This document shows positions 53,131 through 62,634 of a stretch of 64,000 nucleotides of DNA, one piece after another (position 1 is the first letter of the stretch; every line of letters begins with the position of its first letter). Origin of the DNA: Acidilutibacter cellobiosedens (GTDB lineage Bacteria > Bacillota > Clostridia > Tissierellales > Acidilutibacteraceae); assembly GCF_004103715.1 (NCBI RefSeq), contig NZ_CP035282.1, positions 1,044,673-1,108,672 on the forward strand, written 5' to 3'. A program made the translations under genes and the position numbers. The notes under the pieces were generated by a model. That model saw only the letters and a program-made list of their open reading frames with translations, was not told the origin of the DNA and made no database searches.

Positions 53131-53360
53131 ATGAGCAAAGCCCTCCTTAATTTGGTATAATATGATTAATATAAAACCATACAAAGGAGGATTTATAATT
53201 TTTAAAAATAATAATAAGTTAATCATCTGTTTAATATTGTCCGATAAAATATCACAAAATCATATAAATGAAGCTATTATTTTTTTTATGTAAATATTAC
53301 AGTAAATTTACTGAAAATTCTGAACTTATGGCAAAATTGAAGATTGTTAAAAAGAGGTGA
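53131..53360 (+). mobile_element. IS1182-type transposase remnant (second)
   Basis: Shares the layout of the first scar: CCTCCTTAATTTGGTATAA followed by AAAGGAGGATTT (53181-53192), then FKNNNKLIICLILSDKISQN and stops. A later segment at 53300-53335 (TENSELMAKLKIVKK) matches the GRPAK-side region of the first copy. No intact frame. Confidence 0.65.
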
Positions 53361-53504
53361 AACTAAGACTGTGGAATTAATTTTAGAATATAATTTTATC
53401 AATAATTAGGGTAGAAAGAGTCCGCGGATATGATAGAATAAAATAAGAATTTCAAAAGTTGCTTTAAAAAACATAATATAAGGGAAATCAAAATTTAACG
53501 GAAG

Positions 53505-54299
53505 ATGGTAGGGGGAATAGTTACGACTAAGATTGATTTATATTGTTGGTCTGATCAGTGTCCGCATAATAGTTTAGCAAGAAATTTGTTATATAAACTG
53601 ATGTGTAAGGGAAAATACGATATTAGTTTCTATGATGTTTCAAAAGAATACGATATAGCTAAAAGAATGAATATGTATTCTCCGACATTGGTTGTATTTG
53701 ATAATAAAATTAGGTGGAACGGGCCTATTTCTTTAAGTACAATTCAATCTATAGCTGAAGGTAATATCCCAGAAAATAAGCCTTATAAGGTTGATTTAGG
53801 TAAACATATAATAAAAGGAAATGTTGAGATGCTTACAGAAAAAAATATTTTTGACACATGTATTTGCTGTGCTCCATCTCAAAAAACAAGTTGCTGTTAT
53901 AGTAAGGCTGAATGGATTAAGCAGATAAGAAAAGAGTTCAACTTGCCATATTTAGGAGTGCTGCATTATTACAATAATAAATGTGTAGGCGGGGCAGAAT
54001 TTGTACCGTCATTGGCTGTTCCATACCCGATAATTAAAGGCAAAGATATTGCATTTTTAACTTGTTCTTATCTTTCGGGAGAAGAGCATGATTTTAGAAG
54101 TTATCCATTAAAAAAATTGGAAGAAAAGTTATCATCTTTAAACTATAAATCGTTAGTTGCAATAGTGTCGGAATATGTTGTTTTTCCCAATGGAACTCTT
54201 AACTGGTTCAAAGAAAAGGGCTATATTGACTTAGGTGAAGTTTATTATGAAGAAAGAGATTTTGCAAGGATGCATTTAATAAAGAAAGATTTATATTAG
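53505..54299 (+). CDS. Thioredoxin-like plus GNAT-like two-domain protein
   Basis: 264 residues. The N-terminal part (residues about 8-85) has a thioredoxin/glutaredoxin-like flow: DLYCWSDQCPHNSLARNLLY with a Cys near 18, and TLVVFDNKIRWNGPISL near 63. The C-terminal part resembles GNAT acetyltransferases (GGAEFVPSLAVPYPI, KLEEKLSSLNYKSLVAIVSE, RDFARMHLIKKDLY). Several Cys (CICCAPSQKTSCC near 124-136) lie between. Similar in outline to YoaP-type proteins. The ribosome site is weak. Confidence 0.65.
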   Translation: MVGGIVTTKIDLYCWSDQCPHNSLARNLLYKLMCKGKYDISFYDVSKEYDIAKRMNMYSPTLVVFDNKIRWNGPISLSTIQSIAEGNIPENKPYKVDLGKHIIKGNVEMLTEKNIFDTCICCAPSQKTSCCYSKAEWIKQIRKEFNLPYLGVLHYYNNKCVGGAEFVPSLAVPYPIIKGKDIAFLTCSYLSGEEHDFRSYPLKKLEEKLSSLNYKSLVAIVSEYVVFPNGTLNWFKEKGYIDLGEVYYEERDFARMHLIKKDLY

Positions 54300-54509
54300 G
54301 GCTTAGAAAAACTCAGCAAGTTAGCATTATTGACCTCAAGAAATATCAGGCATTAATTTAACAAAATATTTCAGACAGTGGATTTACGGTACGGAATCTT
54401 CGAAGTTTTTATATGAAAGAGTTGAGGTATCAGATATTGTTAATAATTATAAAATACATACCGATAGAGTCAGGAAAAATTGACATATATTGATGAAAGG
54501 GTGATATTT
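54300..54509. other. Short decayed intergenic region
   Basis: Fragments of reading frame only; nothing identifiable. Confidence 0.4.
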
Positions 54510-54992
54510 ATGGATATAATATTAAAAAGAAGAACAAGGGATCATGTTATTACTTTTTGGGAGAAAACCCAAGACGAAGAAATAAGAAGATTGTTTCCAT
54601 TTAGTATTGAATCTTTAGAAAAAGCATTGATATTGTTTAAAGAGTCTTTGAGAGAAGATGCTCTGAGCTACGGCAAAGTAATTTATTTTAAAGGAAAATA
54701 TATCGGAGATATCTGGTGTTATAACATAGATGAAAGCGATGAGAAATCAGCTATGATAAGTGTTGTCATCTTTGAAAAAGAACTCTGGGGCAAAGGCATA
54801 GCAACAGAAGCTGCAAACACTTTTTTAAAAGAAATATTTGATAAGTTTGACATAGAAAAAATTGGAGCATTTACATATTCTAATAATTATGGTTCAATAG
54901 GTTTGTTAAAGAAAGTCGGATTTTCTGAAATTGAAACATTTGTTGAAGACGGTATTGAATCAAAATATTTTGAAATACAAGGGATAGATTAG
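54510..54992 (+). CDS. GNAT N-acetyltransferase
   Basis: 160 residues from the ATG at 54510 (GAAAGGGTG upstream). IILKRRTRDHVITFWEKTQD at the start, FEKELWGKGIATEAANTFLK near 94, and FTYSNNYGSIGLLKKVGFSE near 123. Typical GNAT; function unknown. Confidence 0.85.
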   Translation: MDIILKRRTRDHVITFWEKTQDEEIRRLFPFSIESLEKALILFKESLREDALSYGKVIYFKGKYIGDIWCYNIDESDEKSAMISVVIFEKELWGKGIATEAANTFLKEIFDKFDIEKIGAFTYSNNYGSIGLLKKVGFSEIETFVEDGIESKYFEIQGID

Positions 54993-55045
54993 AAAGATAC
55001 CGAAAAATGAAATAATATTTTATGGAGAAAGGAGCCATCGGTGAA

Positions 55046-55585
55046 GTGAAAAACAACAAAAAAAAGTATTTACTCATGATACTATGTATTATAACAGTCT
55101 TTATACTATCTTCATGTAGTAAGGATATTGGACAAAAGGAGAGCATAGATGATAGTCCTATAGATAATACTACGGAGAGTAAAAACACAAAAAGTGCTTC
55201 TTATAAAAAAATAGAAGATTATCTATGGAAAGAAGCAAAAGATACATTTTCACCCTACTATGAATTAATCTCCTATGAAATTACGGATTACAAAGAAGAT
55301 GCTAAAGATGATACGGTGGAAGGGGTATTAAATTATAAAATTATATATAAGAATTATGATAAAGATCCTGATACTGTAGGTTATATTAAGGAAGCCAAAG
55401 AAAAGAATGATCCCAATTATAAAACATACTATGATGAATATTTGCAACAAAAGGAAATGAATATGGAAATAAAAGCTGTTATAGATAAAGAAGGCAATAT
55501 AACACTTTATGGAGATAATGACCCTACTGAAAAGAGAGAATGGACAGAGCTTAAAATGTCAGATTTTATAATAGGCAATAAATAA
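55046..55585 (+). CDS. Putative lipoprotein, unknown
   Basis: 179 residues if started at GTG 55046; ATG at 55022 would add eight residues but precedes AAAGGAG. Signal peptide KKKYLLMILCIITVFILSSC with lipobox ILSSC. The body is acidic and Lys-rich (KIEDYLWKEAKDTFSPYYEL, YIKEAKEKNDPNYKTYYDEY) with no recognised domain. Confidence 0.7.
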   Translation: MKNNKKKYLLMILCIITVFILSSCSKDIGQKESIDDSPIDNTTESKNTKSASYKKIEDYLWKEAKDTFSPYYELISYEITDYKEDAKDDTVEGVLNYKIIYKNYDKDPDTVGYIKEAKEKNDPNYKTYYDEYLQQKEMNMEIKAVIDKEGNITLYGDNDPTEKREWTELKMSDFIIGNK

Positions 55586-55734
55586 AATTTGGTGCCGGTA
55601 TTCAGACTCCTGCTGTGAATGCTATATATCCCCAGCTTGTTCTCCAAGAATATCTATCACAGCAACAAAAAAATATCAGTTAACGACTAAATTCAGAGAG
55701 CCTTTTTATTGGGTCTCTCTACTGGAGGTATCGT

Positions 55735-56310
55735 ATGAAAAGTAAAGACGTTTTACTTGTATTAACGGATTTATGGGCAGATTGGGAAGCAGCTTATGCA
55801 ATTGCGGAAATTAATTCTTCCGAAAAATATACTGTTAAAACAATTGCAATTGATAATAAACCTAAGCAATCTATTGGTGGAATTAAGGCAGAAGTGGATC
55901 TTTTAATTGGAGAATATTTTGATTTTTCACATTGTGCCCTTATCATCCTTCCGGGAGGACTGAGATGGAAAGAAAATGATTATCATCAGATTATAGATTT
56001 TGTAAAAAGCGGTTATGAAATGAATGTTCCCATTGCCGCTATATGTGGTGCTACTCAATTTTTAGCTAAAAACGGTTTTTTAGATGAAGTATATCATACA
56101 GGTGATACCTTTGATTATTTCAAGGTACTTGAGGGATACAAAGGACATGATAAGTTTCAAACCAAACAGGTTGTTATGGATAACAATATTATTACAGCTA
56201 ATGAAACAGCAGCGGTTGAATTTGCTGCCCAGATATTTTCACTTCTTAAGATTGACAATAATTCTGAAATTGATAAATGGAAAAATTATTACCAATGCGG
56301 TCTATTTTAA
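55735..56310 (+). CDS. DJ-1/PfpI-family protein
   Basis: 191 residues, GGAGG upstream. Class I glutamine-amidotransferase-like fold; nucleophile Cys104 in AAICGATQFLAKNGF, with HTGDTFDYF near 125. LPGGLRWKEND near 77. Family members are proteases, deglycases or chaperones; specific activity cannot be read here. Confidence 0.88.
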   Translation: MKSKDVLLVLTDLWADWEAAYAIAEINSSEKYTVKTIAIDNKPKQSIGGIKAEVDLLIGEYFDFSHCALIILPGGLRWKENDYHQIIDFVKSGYEMNVPIAAICGATQFLAKNGFLDEVYHTGDTFDYFKVLEGYKGHDKFQTKQVVMDNNIITANETAAVEFAAQIFSLLKIDNNSEIDKWKNYYQCGLF

Positions 56311-56380
56311 AATAGTTTAAGCCGAAAGAAACATAAGACCAAGAGAATGGCTGAAAAAGGATAAGTCAAATACCGATATT

Positions 56381-56421
56381 CAAAGAGGTGTTTCATCTGT
56401 TACCGATAAAACACCTCTTTG
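56381..56421 (+). terminator. Strong bidirectional terminator between convergent genes
   Basis: Perfect 13-bp stem CAAAGAGGTGTTT (56381-56393) and AAACACCTCTTTG (56409-56421) followed on the plus strand by GTTTATTTTATTTTT. Confidence 0.8.
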
Positions 56422-56437
56422 GTTTATTTTATTTTTA

Positions 56438-57118
56438 TCAGCATTTTGGATACCACCCTATTGTTTTGTAAGGAATTGTAAATTCAACAATGCCGGTAGA
56501 ATAAGGAGCAATATCATATTGTTGATAGTAGATAACCAATCCTTGAGGGGTAAGATAAAAATTTTGCTGATTAAAATTTTTTAATATTAAATTTTTATAG
56601 TCATCAAAATATATGCCCGGATTCTGTTTCATGTTATATTCTGCCTGTTTTATTATTTCTTCGGTAAGCAGACGTTCATAATCTGTACCTCGTTTGAAGA
56701 AAGTATAAAGAGGTATATTCGTGCCGCTGGATAGCTCCCATGTATCCGAGCTTCTCACCGTACTTCCATGGGCACCTCCCGTGAACTCATACTTGTCAAT
56801 ATATACACTTAAAAAACAATTCTCATTATAAGCTATGTTATATTTCATATAAGCTTCGTAAGGATGAAATGGAAAACCGTCAGTCTGTGAGTCAATATAA
56901 GTTTTAATGGCCTGTTCATGCAAATAATCGGTATATTTTACATATCCGTTGACATTCATAGTTATTTGATTGTTGATAAGATGCTCTGAATATGAATTAT
57001 GTTCTATGCTTACTTTCGGATATTTGATATTAAGTGTCATCACTTTAACATCGTCATGTTTAAATGTTTTATTAATTTCTTTCATTGTAATGTTTGCTTT
57101 ATAAGAGTTTTTACTCAT
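56438..57118 (-). CDS. DUF3298/DUF4163-type protein
   Basis: 226 residues. The order matches the DUF4163/DUF3298 (RsiV-like) lysozyme-inhibitor/sensor family: KVMTLNIKYPKVSIEHN near 25, IDKYEFTGGAHGSTVRSSDTW-like segment near 107 (the GGAHG motif), and GLVIYYQQYDIAPYSTG near 190. The N-terminus here lacks a clear signal peptide, unlike many members, so it may be intracellular or the start may be misread. Confidence 0.8.
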   Translation of the reverse strand: MSKNSYKANITMKEINKTFKHDDVKVMTLNIKYPKVSIEHNSYSEHLINNQITMNVNGYVKYTDYLHEQAIKTYIDSQTDGFPFHPYEAYMKYNIAYNENCFLSVYIDKYEFTGGAHGSTVRSSDTWELSSGTNIPLYTFFKRGTDYERLLTEEIIKQAEYNMKQNPGIYFDDYKNLILKNFNQQNFYLTPQGLVIYYQQYDIAPYSTGIVEFTIPYKTIGWYPKC

Positions 57119-57313
57119 TTATATCCCTCCAATTTTATATATAATATGTTCAATATATAAGAAAGGCTACTAAACACAAGGGGAGATGGTTTAAAGAGAC
57201 GATATTTTGATAGCAAAATAGATACTATAGAATGATTTTATAAATTTGAATGAAAATTAAATGTAATTATGATAGGATAGTAAGAAAGAGAGAAAAAGAA
57301 AAATTTATATTTA

Positions 57314-57631
57314 GTGAGGGTTAAAGTTTATGGAATGTATAGAATGTTACAGCGAGAACAGTCGCATCACACCTTTACTGGAAGCAAGAAAGTGTTTGGA
57401 AAATCACAAACAATATATCTTTTAGGTGTAATTGTTGTTGACTTTTCAAAGGTAGAAGAAGACATGATAACAGTAAAAGTTCCGGAAGCCGAATATGCCG
57501 TTTTTACGACGACTCCCGTTGATACTACAAAGGATAAAGAACAAAAGGAGTTTGCGGAAATTATTGCAGGCACATGGAAATATATTTTTGAAGATTGGTT
57601 TAAAGAAAGTGGATATATTTATAATAGATAA
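57314..57631 (+). pseudogene. GyrI-like/AraC effector-binding-domain remnant
   Basis: The C-terminal part FSKVEEDMITVKVPEAEYAV then FAEIIAGTWKYIFEDWFKESGY is typical of GyrI-like small-molecule-binding domains of AraC-type regulators, but the N-terminal DNA-binding region is missing, the start (GTG) has no ribosome site, and the protein ends early at SGYIYNR. Confidence 0.6.
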
Positions 57632-57780
57632 TAAAACGTCGAATATATTTTCCAATCTTAAAAATATAGTATATACCTTTAGTTTTTCCCAAGGAAGATA
57701 TGTATAAATTAGGCTGTAATATGAAAAGAAGTCTATTTTGGATTTAAAATTAAAATCTTATAAAATTTATAAAAAATATA

Positions 57781-57919
57781 TTGACTGGTCTGTAAATTAT
57801 ATGGTATTTTTACAATATAGTTAGTTTCATCTAACCTTTTAAATAGAAAAATTCTTGTAGAGATATCATAATTAAATAATATGTTGCACAATTATATACA
57901 CAGGTTAGTTTAAACTAAC
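57781..57919. promoter_or_regulatory. Promoter with two GTTAG-N6-CTAAC operators
   Basis: TTGACT (57781-57786) and TATTTT (57805-57810) with 18-bp spacing. GTTAG-TTTCAT-CTAAC lies at 57820-57835 just after it and GTTAG-TTTAAA-CTAAC at 57904-57919; the second is a perfect 16-bp palindrome. The same spacing in two copies upstream of the ABC genes implies a repressor; the TetR gene at 63511 is one candidate. Confidence 0.7.
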
Positions 57920-57971
57920 TTATTATTCGATTTCAGATAATAACAATATCAAGAAGAAAAGGGGATATGTC

Positions 57972-59795
57972 ATGAAACAGAAAAACAATGTAACTGCAAA
58001 ACCCAAAACAGGTATGCCAAGGCTGCTTGAGCTGGCAGCTACGAAAAAGTCACTGATGATTTCCTCGGTAATTTTTTCTGCACTGGCCGCTGTGGTTTCG
58101 TTTATCCCGTACATTGCCATTTACTATATTGTACGGGAGATCATGGGAACTTATCCAGACTTCGGAGAGCTTGACATGCAGAGGGTTATCGGTTTTGGAT
58201 GGATGGCCTTCAGAGGAATCATTCTCAATATTCTCTTATATTTTGCTGCATTGATGTGTTCACATTTAGCTGCCTTTGGTACGCTGTATGAGCTAAAAGT
58301 AAATTTTGCGTCCCATCTTGCCAAAGTACCCTTAGGGTTTCACGTACTTGTAGGCAGCGGTAAGCTGCGTAAAATTATGGATGAGAATATTGAAAAGATT
58401 GAGGGGTTTATTGCCCACCAGCTTCCGGATATTGTAGCATCTTTTGTGGCGCCGGCGGTGATGATTGTTATTTTACTTTCCGTAGACTGGCATTTTGGAT
58501 TGTCGGTCATATTAGGTGTTGTCATTGCCTTTGTAATTGAAATGAAAGCATATGGCAACGAAGGAGCTAAGGCTATGATGGAAAAATATCAGGATTCGAT
58601 GGAAGATATGAACAACGCTGCGGTGGAATATATTCGAGGTATTACTGTGGTTAAAGCTTTCAGACAGACAGTGTATTCCTTTCGCAGGATGCATAGCGCT
58701 ATTAAGGAATACACCAATATGGTCATTCCCTATACGTTGAGCTGGGAAAATTACATGTCAGCCTTTACTACTATCGTCAACAATATTTATCTATTTCTAA
58801 TACCCGTTGGTATCTTAATCGGAATTCATACAACAGATTATGTGCTTTTTGCCAGTAAGTTTATTTTTTATCTGATATTTGTACCATCTATTGCTACGGT
58901 GATGTTGAAGATCATGTATGTTTCAAGCAACGGAATGCAGATAATGGGGGGCGTAGAACGTATGGACAAAATTTTAAGCGAACCGCATCTACCACAGCCG
59001 ATAAATCCTAAAACAATCGATCAATATGAAATTGTTTTTGAAAATGTGTTTTTTTCATATACAGGACAGGAAGCCGCAGCCTTGTCCGATGTCTCATTTC
59101 GGGCAGAAGAAAATCAAATTACGGCTATTGTCGGTCCGTCAGGTGGAGGAAAAAGTACCGTTGCACATCTTATCCCTCGCTTTTTTGACGTATTAGGAGG
59201 AAGCATTAAAATCGGAGGGGTGGATATAAAGGACATGAAGAGTGAATACCTGATGGAGAAAGTCAGCTTTGTATTTCAGGATGTATTCCTTTTTAAACAA
59301 AGTATACTTGATAATATTCGAATTGGGAATCAAAATGCTACGGATGAACAGGTAGTGGCTGCTGCCAGGGCGGCTCAATGTCACGAGTTCATTGAAAAAT
59401 TGCCTGACAAGTATCATACTGTTATAGGTACAAGAGGAGTGCATCTTTCAGGAGGAGAACAACAGCGTATTGCCATTGCAAGAGCTATAGTGAAGGATGC
59501 ACCCATTGTCGTACTGGACGAGGCCACTGCATTTTCTGATCCCGAGAACGAATATCTGATTCAACGGGCTTTTGAAAAACTGATGCAGGGCAAGACGGTA
59601 ATCATGATAGCCCATCGATTGTCAACAATACGCAGTGCCAATAAAATAATAGTAATGGATAAGGGCCGACTTATTGAACAGGGAAGCCATGACGAACTCA
59701 TTGCAATAGAGGGCAAGTATTTTCACATGTGGAATATGTATACCCAATCACTTAATTGGAAAATAAACAAAAGGGGGGATAGGGTTCATGCATAA
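57972..59795 (+). CDS. ABC exporter-type ATPase/permease, first of pair
   Basis: 607 residues: five to six membrane helices (about 35-60, 75-95, 155-190, 255-300), then an ATP-binding domain with Walker A GPSGGGKST near 382, signature LSGGEQQR near 494 and Walker B VVLDEATAFSD near 515. DEATAFSD instead of DEATASLD recurs in the IrtA/YbtP-type, siderophore-import branch of exporters. Forms a heterodimer with the next gene, which begins inside its last codons. Confidence 0.9.
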   Translation: MKQKNNVTAKPKTGMPRLLELAATKKSLMISSVIFSALAAVVSFIPYIAIYYIVREIMGTYPDFGELDMQRVIGFGWMAFRGIILNILLYFAALMCSHLAAFGTLYELKVNFASHLAKVPLGFHVLVGSGKLRKIMDENIEKIEGFIAHQLPDIVASFVAPAVMIVILLSVDWHFGLSVILGVVIAFVIEMKAYGNEGAKAMMEKYQDSMEDMNNAAVEYIRGITVVKAFRQTVYSFRRMHSAIKEYTNMVIPYTLSWENYMSAFTTIVNNIYLFLIPVGILIGIHTTDYVLFASKFIFYLIFVPSIATVMLKIMYVSSNGMQIMGGVERMDKILSEPHLPQPINPKTIDQYEIVFENVFFSYTGQEAAALSDVSFRAEENQITAIVGPSGGGKSTVAHLIPRFFDVLGGSIKIGGVDIKDMKSEYLMEKVSFVFQDVFLFKQSILDNIRIGNQNATDEQVVAAARAAQCHEFIEKLPDKYHTVIGTRGVHLSGGEQQRIAIARAIVKDAPIVVLDEATAFSDPENEYLIQRAFEKLMQGKTVIMIAHRLSTIRSANKIIVMDKGRLIEQGSHDELIAIEGKYFHMWNMYTQSLNWKINKRGDRVHA

Positions 59796-61539
59796 ACTTA
59801 AGGACTTTTTAATGCTGACAGATAAAGGATACTCGGATTTAAAGAGGGCGATTACTGCCTGCACCATTACAAATCTTGCATTAATGCTGCCTTTTGCCGT
59901 AACTATTCAGATTTTTACCGAGCTGTTAAAGCCTCTTATGGGGCAGGAAATTTCCTGGACACGGATGTGGTTTTTTTTAGGGTGCGGTATCGTTGCCGGA
60001 ATTTTAGTGTTTATCGCCAACAAAAATGACTATAAAAAAACATATGTGACATCATACTTAGAAGCCGAAAATTCAAGAATCAGTGTTGCGGAACGTATAC
60101 GGAAATTGCCCATGAATTTTTTTAATTCTAAAGATCTCACGGAACTTACCACAAACATCATGGCCGACTGTTCTACCACCGAACATGTATTGAGCCATAT
60201 TATACCTCAATTGTGTGCTAATGCAGTTTCCATTACGCTTATTTGCGCCATGCTTGCTATTTTTGATTGGAGAATGGCACTTGCCGTTTTTTGTACCGTT
60301 CCTATATCCTTTTTTATCATTTTAGGCAGTAAAAAAATTCAGAACATGTTAAGTGAAAAGCATGTGGAAGCAAAGCTGAAGGCCTCCGGTCAGGTGCAGG
60401 AATATTTGGAAGGAATTAAGGTCATTAAAGCCTGCGGATTGGATGGCTCCAAATTTTCGGCATTGGATAACGCACTGCGTCTGATGAAAAAAATGGCTAT
60501 TAAAATGGAATTTGGTACAGGGATATTTGTCACCGGGGCTCAGATGATTCTGCAGGCCGGAGTAGGACTTACTGTTTTTGTAGGTGTTCACTTATTGACG
60601 AATGGGGAAATTGAATTGATTCCCCTGCTGATGTTTTTTGTTATCGTCGTCCGAATTTACGGTCCGGTTATCGTTGAGCTTACTCTTCTTCCGGAGCTTT
60701 TTTATCATCGTGCCGCCACAAAACGTATGCGCGCATTGATGACTACTCCTATAATGGAAGGGGATACGGAAAAGCAGATTACGAGATGGAATATTGATTT
60801 CGAAAATGTGTCTTTCAGCTACAATACCAGAAATCCTCGGGAAGATGCGGTAATCAAAAATCTGACGGTGTCCATTCCATCCGATGCTATTACAGCGTTA
60901 GTAGGACCTTCAGGTTGCGGAAAAAGTACTATTTCAAGGCTGATTGCACGGTTTTGGGATGTCAATCAAGGATGTGTTAAAATCGGCGGTGTCGATGTGA
61001 AAACTCTCGATCCCGAACATTTGATGAGTTATATGTCCTTCGTATTTCAGGATGTTATTCTTTTTAATGATACGGTTTATAACAACATCCGTATCGGAAA
61101 TATGGATGCGACGGAAGAACAGGTTATGGCTGCTGCACGGGCAGCACGCTGTGATGAATTTGTAAATGAATTGCCGGACGGTTATCAGACTATGCTCGGC
61201 GAGAATGGCAGTACTCTTTCCGGAGGTGAACGGCAACGAATTTCAATTGCCCGTGCACTTCTGAAAAATGCACCTATTATTCTTTTGGATGAAGCTACGG
61301 CGTCTCTTGATCCGGAAAATGAGGTATTGATTCAGCAGGCTATCTCTAAGGTGATTGAAGGGAAGACAGTGATTGTCATTGCCCATAGGTTAAGAACCAT
61401 TGCTGGTGCCGATAAAATTATTGTATTAGACGAGGGTATGCTGGTGGAAGAAGGTAACCATGATACTTTGATGAAAAACAAAGGTTTGTATGAAAAAATG
61501 TATCGTATTCAGCAGGAAAGCTTGGGCTGGAGTGTATAG
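59788..61539 (+). CDS. ABC exporter-type ATPase/permease, second of pair
   Basis: 583 residues, overlapping the first gene by 8 bp (GGGGGG ribosome site). Same fold; Walker A GPSGCGKST near 372, LSGGERQR near 477, DEATASLD near 505. Together the two resemble the YbtP-YbtQ/IrtA-IrtB metal-siderophore importers or heterodimeric drug/lipid exporters. Confidence 0.9.
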   Translation: MHKLKDFLMLTDKGYSDLKRAITACTITNLALMLPFAVTIQIFTELLKPLMGQEISWTRMWFFLGCGIVAGILVFIANKNDYKKTYVTSYLEAENSRISVAERIRKLPMNFFNSKDLTELTTNIMADCSTTEHVLSHIIPQLCANAVSITLICAMLAIFDWRMALAVFCTVPISFFIILGSKKIQNMLSEKHVEAKLKASGQVQEYLEGIKVIKACGLDGSKFSALDNALRLMKKMAIKMEFGTGIFVTGAQMILQAGVGLTVFVGVHLLTNGEIELIPLLMFFVIVVRIYGPVIVELTLLPELFYHRAATKRMRALMTTPIMEGDTEKQITRWNIDFENVSFSYNTRNPREDAVIKNLTVSIPSDAITALVGPSGCGKSTISRLIARFWDVNQGCVKIGGVDVKTLDPEHLMSYMSFVFQDVILFNDTVYNNIRIGNMDATEEQVMAAARAARCDEFVNELPDGYQTMLGENGSTLSGGERQRISIARALLKNAPIILLDEATASLDPENEVLIQQAISKVIEGKTVIVIAHRLRTIAGADKIIVLDEGMLVEEGNHDTLMKNKGLYEKMYRIQQESLGWSV

Positions 61540-61555
61540 GTTATAAAAAAAGTAA

Positions 61556-61614
61556 GGTCCGTAATGGATCCAGTTTGTAATATATCTATTATCTATATGG
61601 ATCCATTACGGACC
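61556..61614. terminator. 16-bp perfect inverted repeat after the ABC pair
   Basis: GGTCCGTAATGGATCC (61556-61571) and its exact mirror (61599-61614), 27-nt loop. T residues flank it on the minus strand only (AAAAAAAGT before it on the plus strand). Acts as terminator or transcript end. Confidence 0.65.
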
Positions 61615-61976
61615 ATATAAAATATTGGAGATATATTATTTTCATCAAAGAAGCATCAAATCAATCAGATTAAACACTATCTCTGATTATCTTTATAGGG
61701 TACTCATTAAAGAGCCGCCTAAAAGATTTACCGGATGCTTTTTACGAACCTTACATAGCTTATAATCTCCAAAATAAGAAATTATATTCATAAAATTTTT
61801 TGATTATAATCATAAAAAAATCATATTTTTTCGATGTATACTTGATTTAAATGGGTTTTAATGAAAAATTCCTTAATATACTAAAACAGGGAATTTTTTA
61901 ATTCCTATAAAAATCGAATGTATTTAATATTATTTGGCAACAGTTTTTTATTTATTTTTTCTTATAATACTTAAAT
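61615..61976. other. Intergenic region, no gene seen
   Basis: About 360 bp, AT-rich, with short unrelated frames and a GGAATTTTTTAATTCC-type palindrome near 61885-61905. Nothing recognisable. Confidence 0.5.
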
Positions 61977-62399
61977 TTAATCTTTTTTTATTTTGCTGAA
62001 ATCCCAACCTTGTGTTTTTCTTAAATTTTTCTTTCTTTCACTTTGAATGTTTGCATACTGCAAATAGGCAACTGCCGAGAGAATATAGCAAATGATTGTG
62101 CTTTTGGGTATTTTAGCTGAAATTCTGTCTAAATCCATTTGGTAGGTTTTCTCTTCCTCTTTTGTCAAATTGAAGCCTTCCGGGTTGTTTAAGGCATTTA
62201 TAATATCTATGCCTCTTTTTCCTTCAAGAACATAGGTCGCCGACAATATTATACTAATAACAAGCAGAACAATGAATATTATATTCTTATAAGATTTCGC
62301 ACTTCCCTTATAACTTATAAAAAAATTTTTTAATATAAAAATAAAATTGAATAGGACTAATATAAAGTTTAACGGAACTAATATTTTAAGCTTAGTCAC
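61977..62399 (-). CDS. Two- or three-helix membrane protein, unknown
   Basis: 140 residues starting at GTG 62399 with GGGAGGGGAT upstream on the minus strand. Hydrophobic segments at about 8-28 (PLNFILVLFNFIFILKNFF), 40-58 and 100-115. A Lys-rich C-terminus ends KKNLRKTQGWDFSKIKKD. I do not recognise the family. Confidence 0.65.
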   Translation of the reverse strand: MTKLKILVPLNFILVLFNFIFILKNFFISYKGSAKSYKNIIFIVLLVISIILSATYVLEGKRGIDIINALNNPEGFNLTKEEEKTYQMDLDRISAKIPKSTIICYILSAVAYLQYANIQSERKKNLRKTQGWDFSKIKKD

Positions 62400-62634
62400 T
62401 ATATCCCCTCCCTTTTACATAAAAAATATATAAATATACTTCTATATATTTTTAATATTTCCTCTTTAATTTATTGCTTTATTTACCAGAATAAAAGGGA
62501 ACGTTCCAAAATAGTTCTGAAATTAGGGATTATATTACATTAAAAAATATTGTTTTTATATTAACGCCATTTTTTGTTAAAATATTAAGTGGAGATGTCC
62601 AAATACATAAGAATATGAAGGAGGTATAAAAGAC

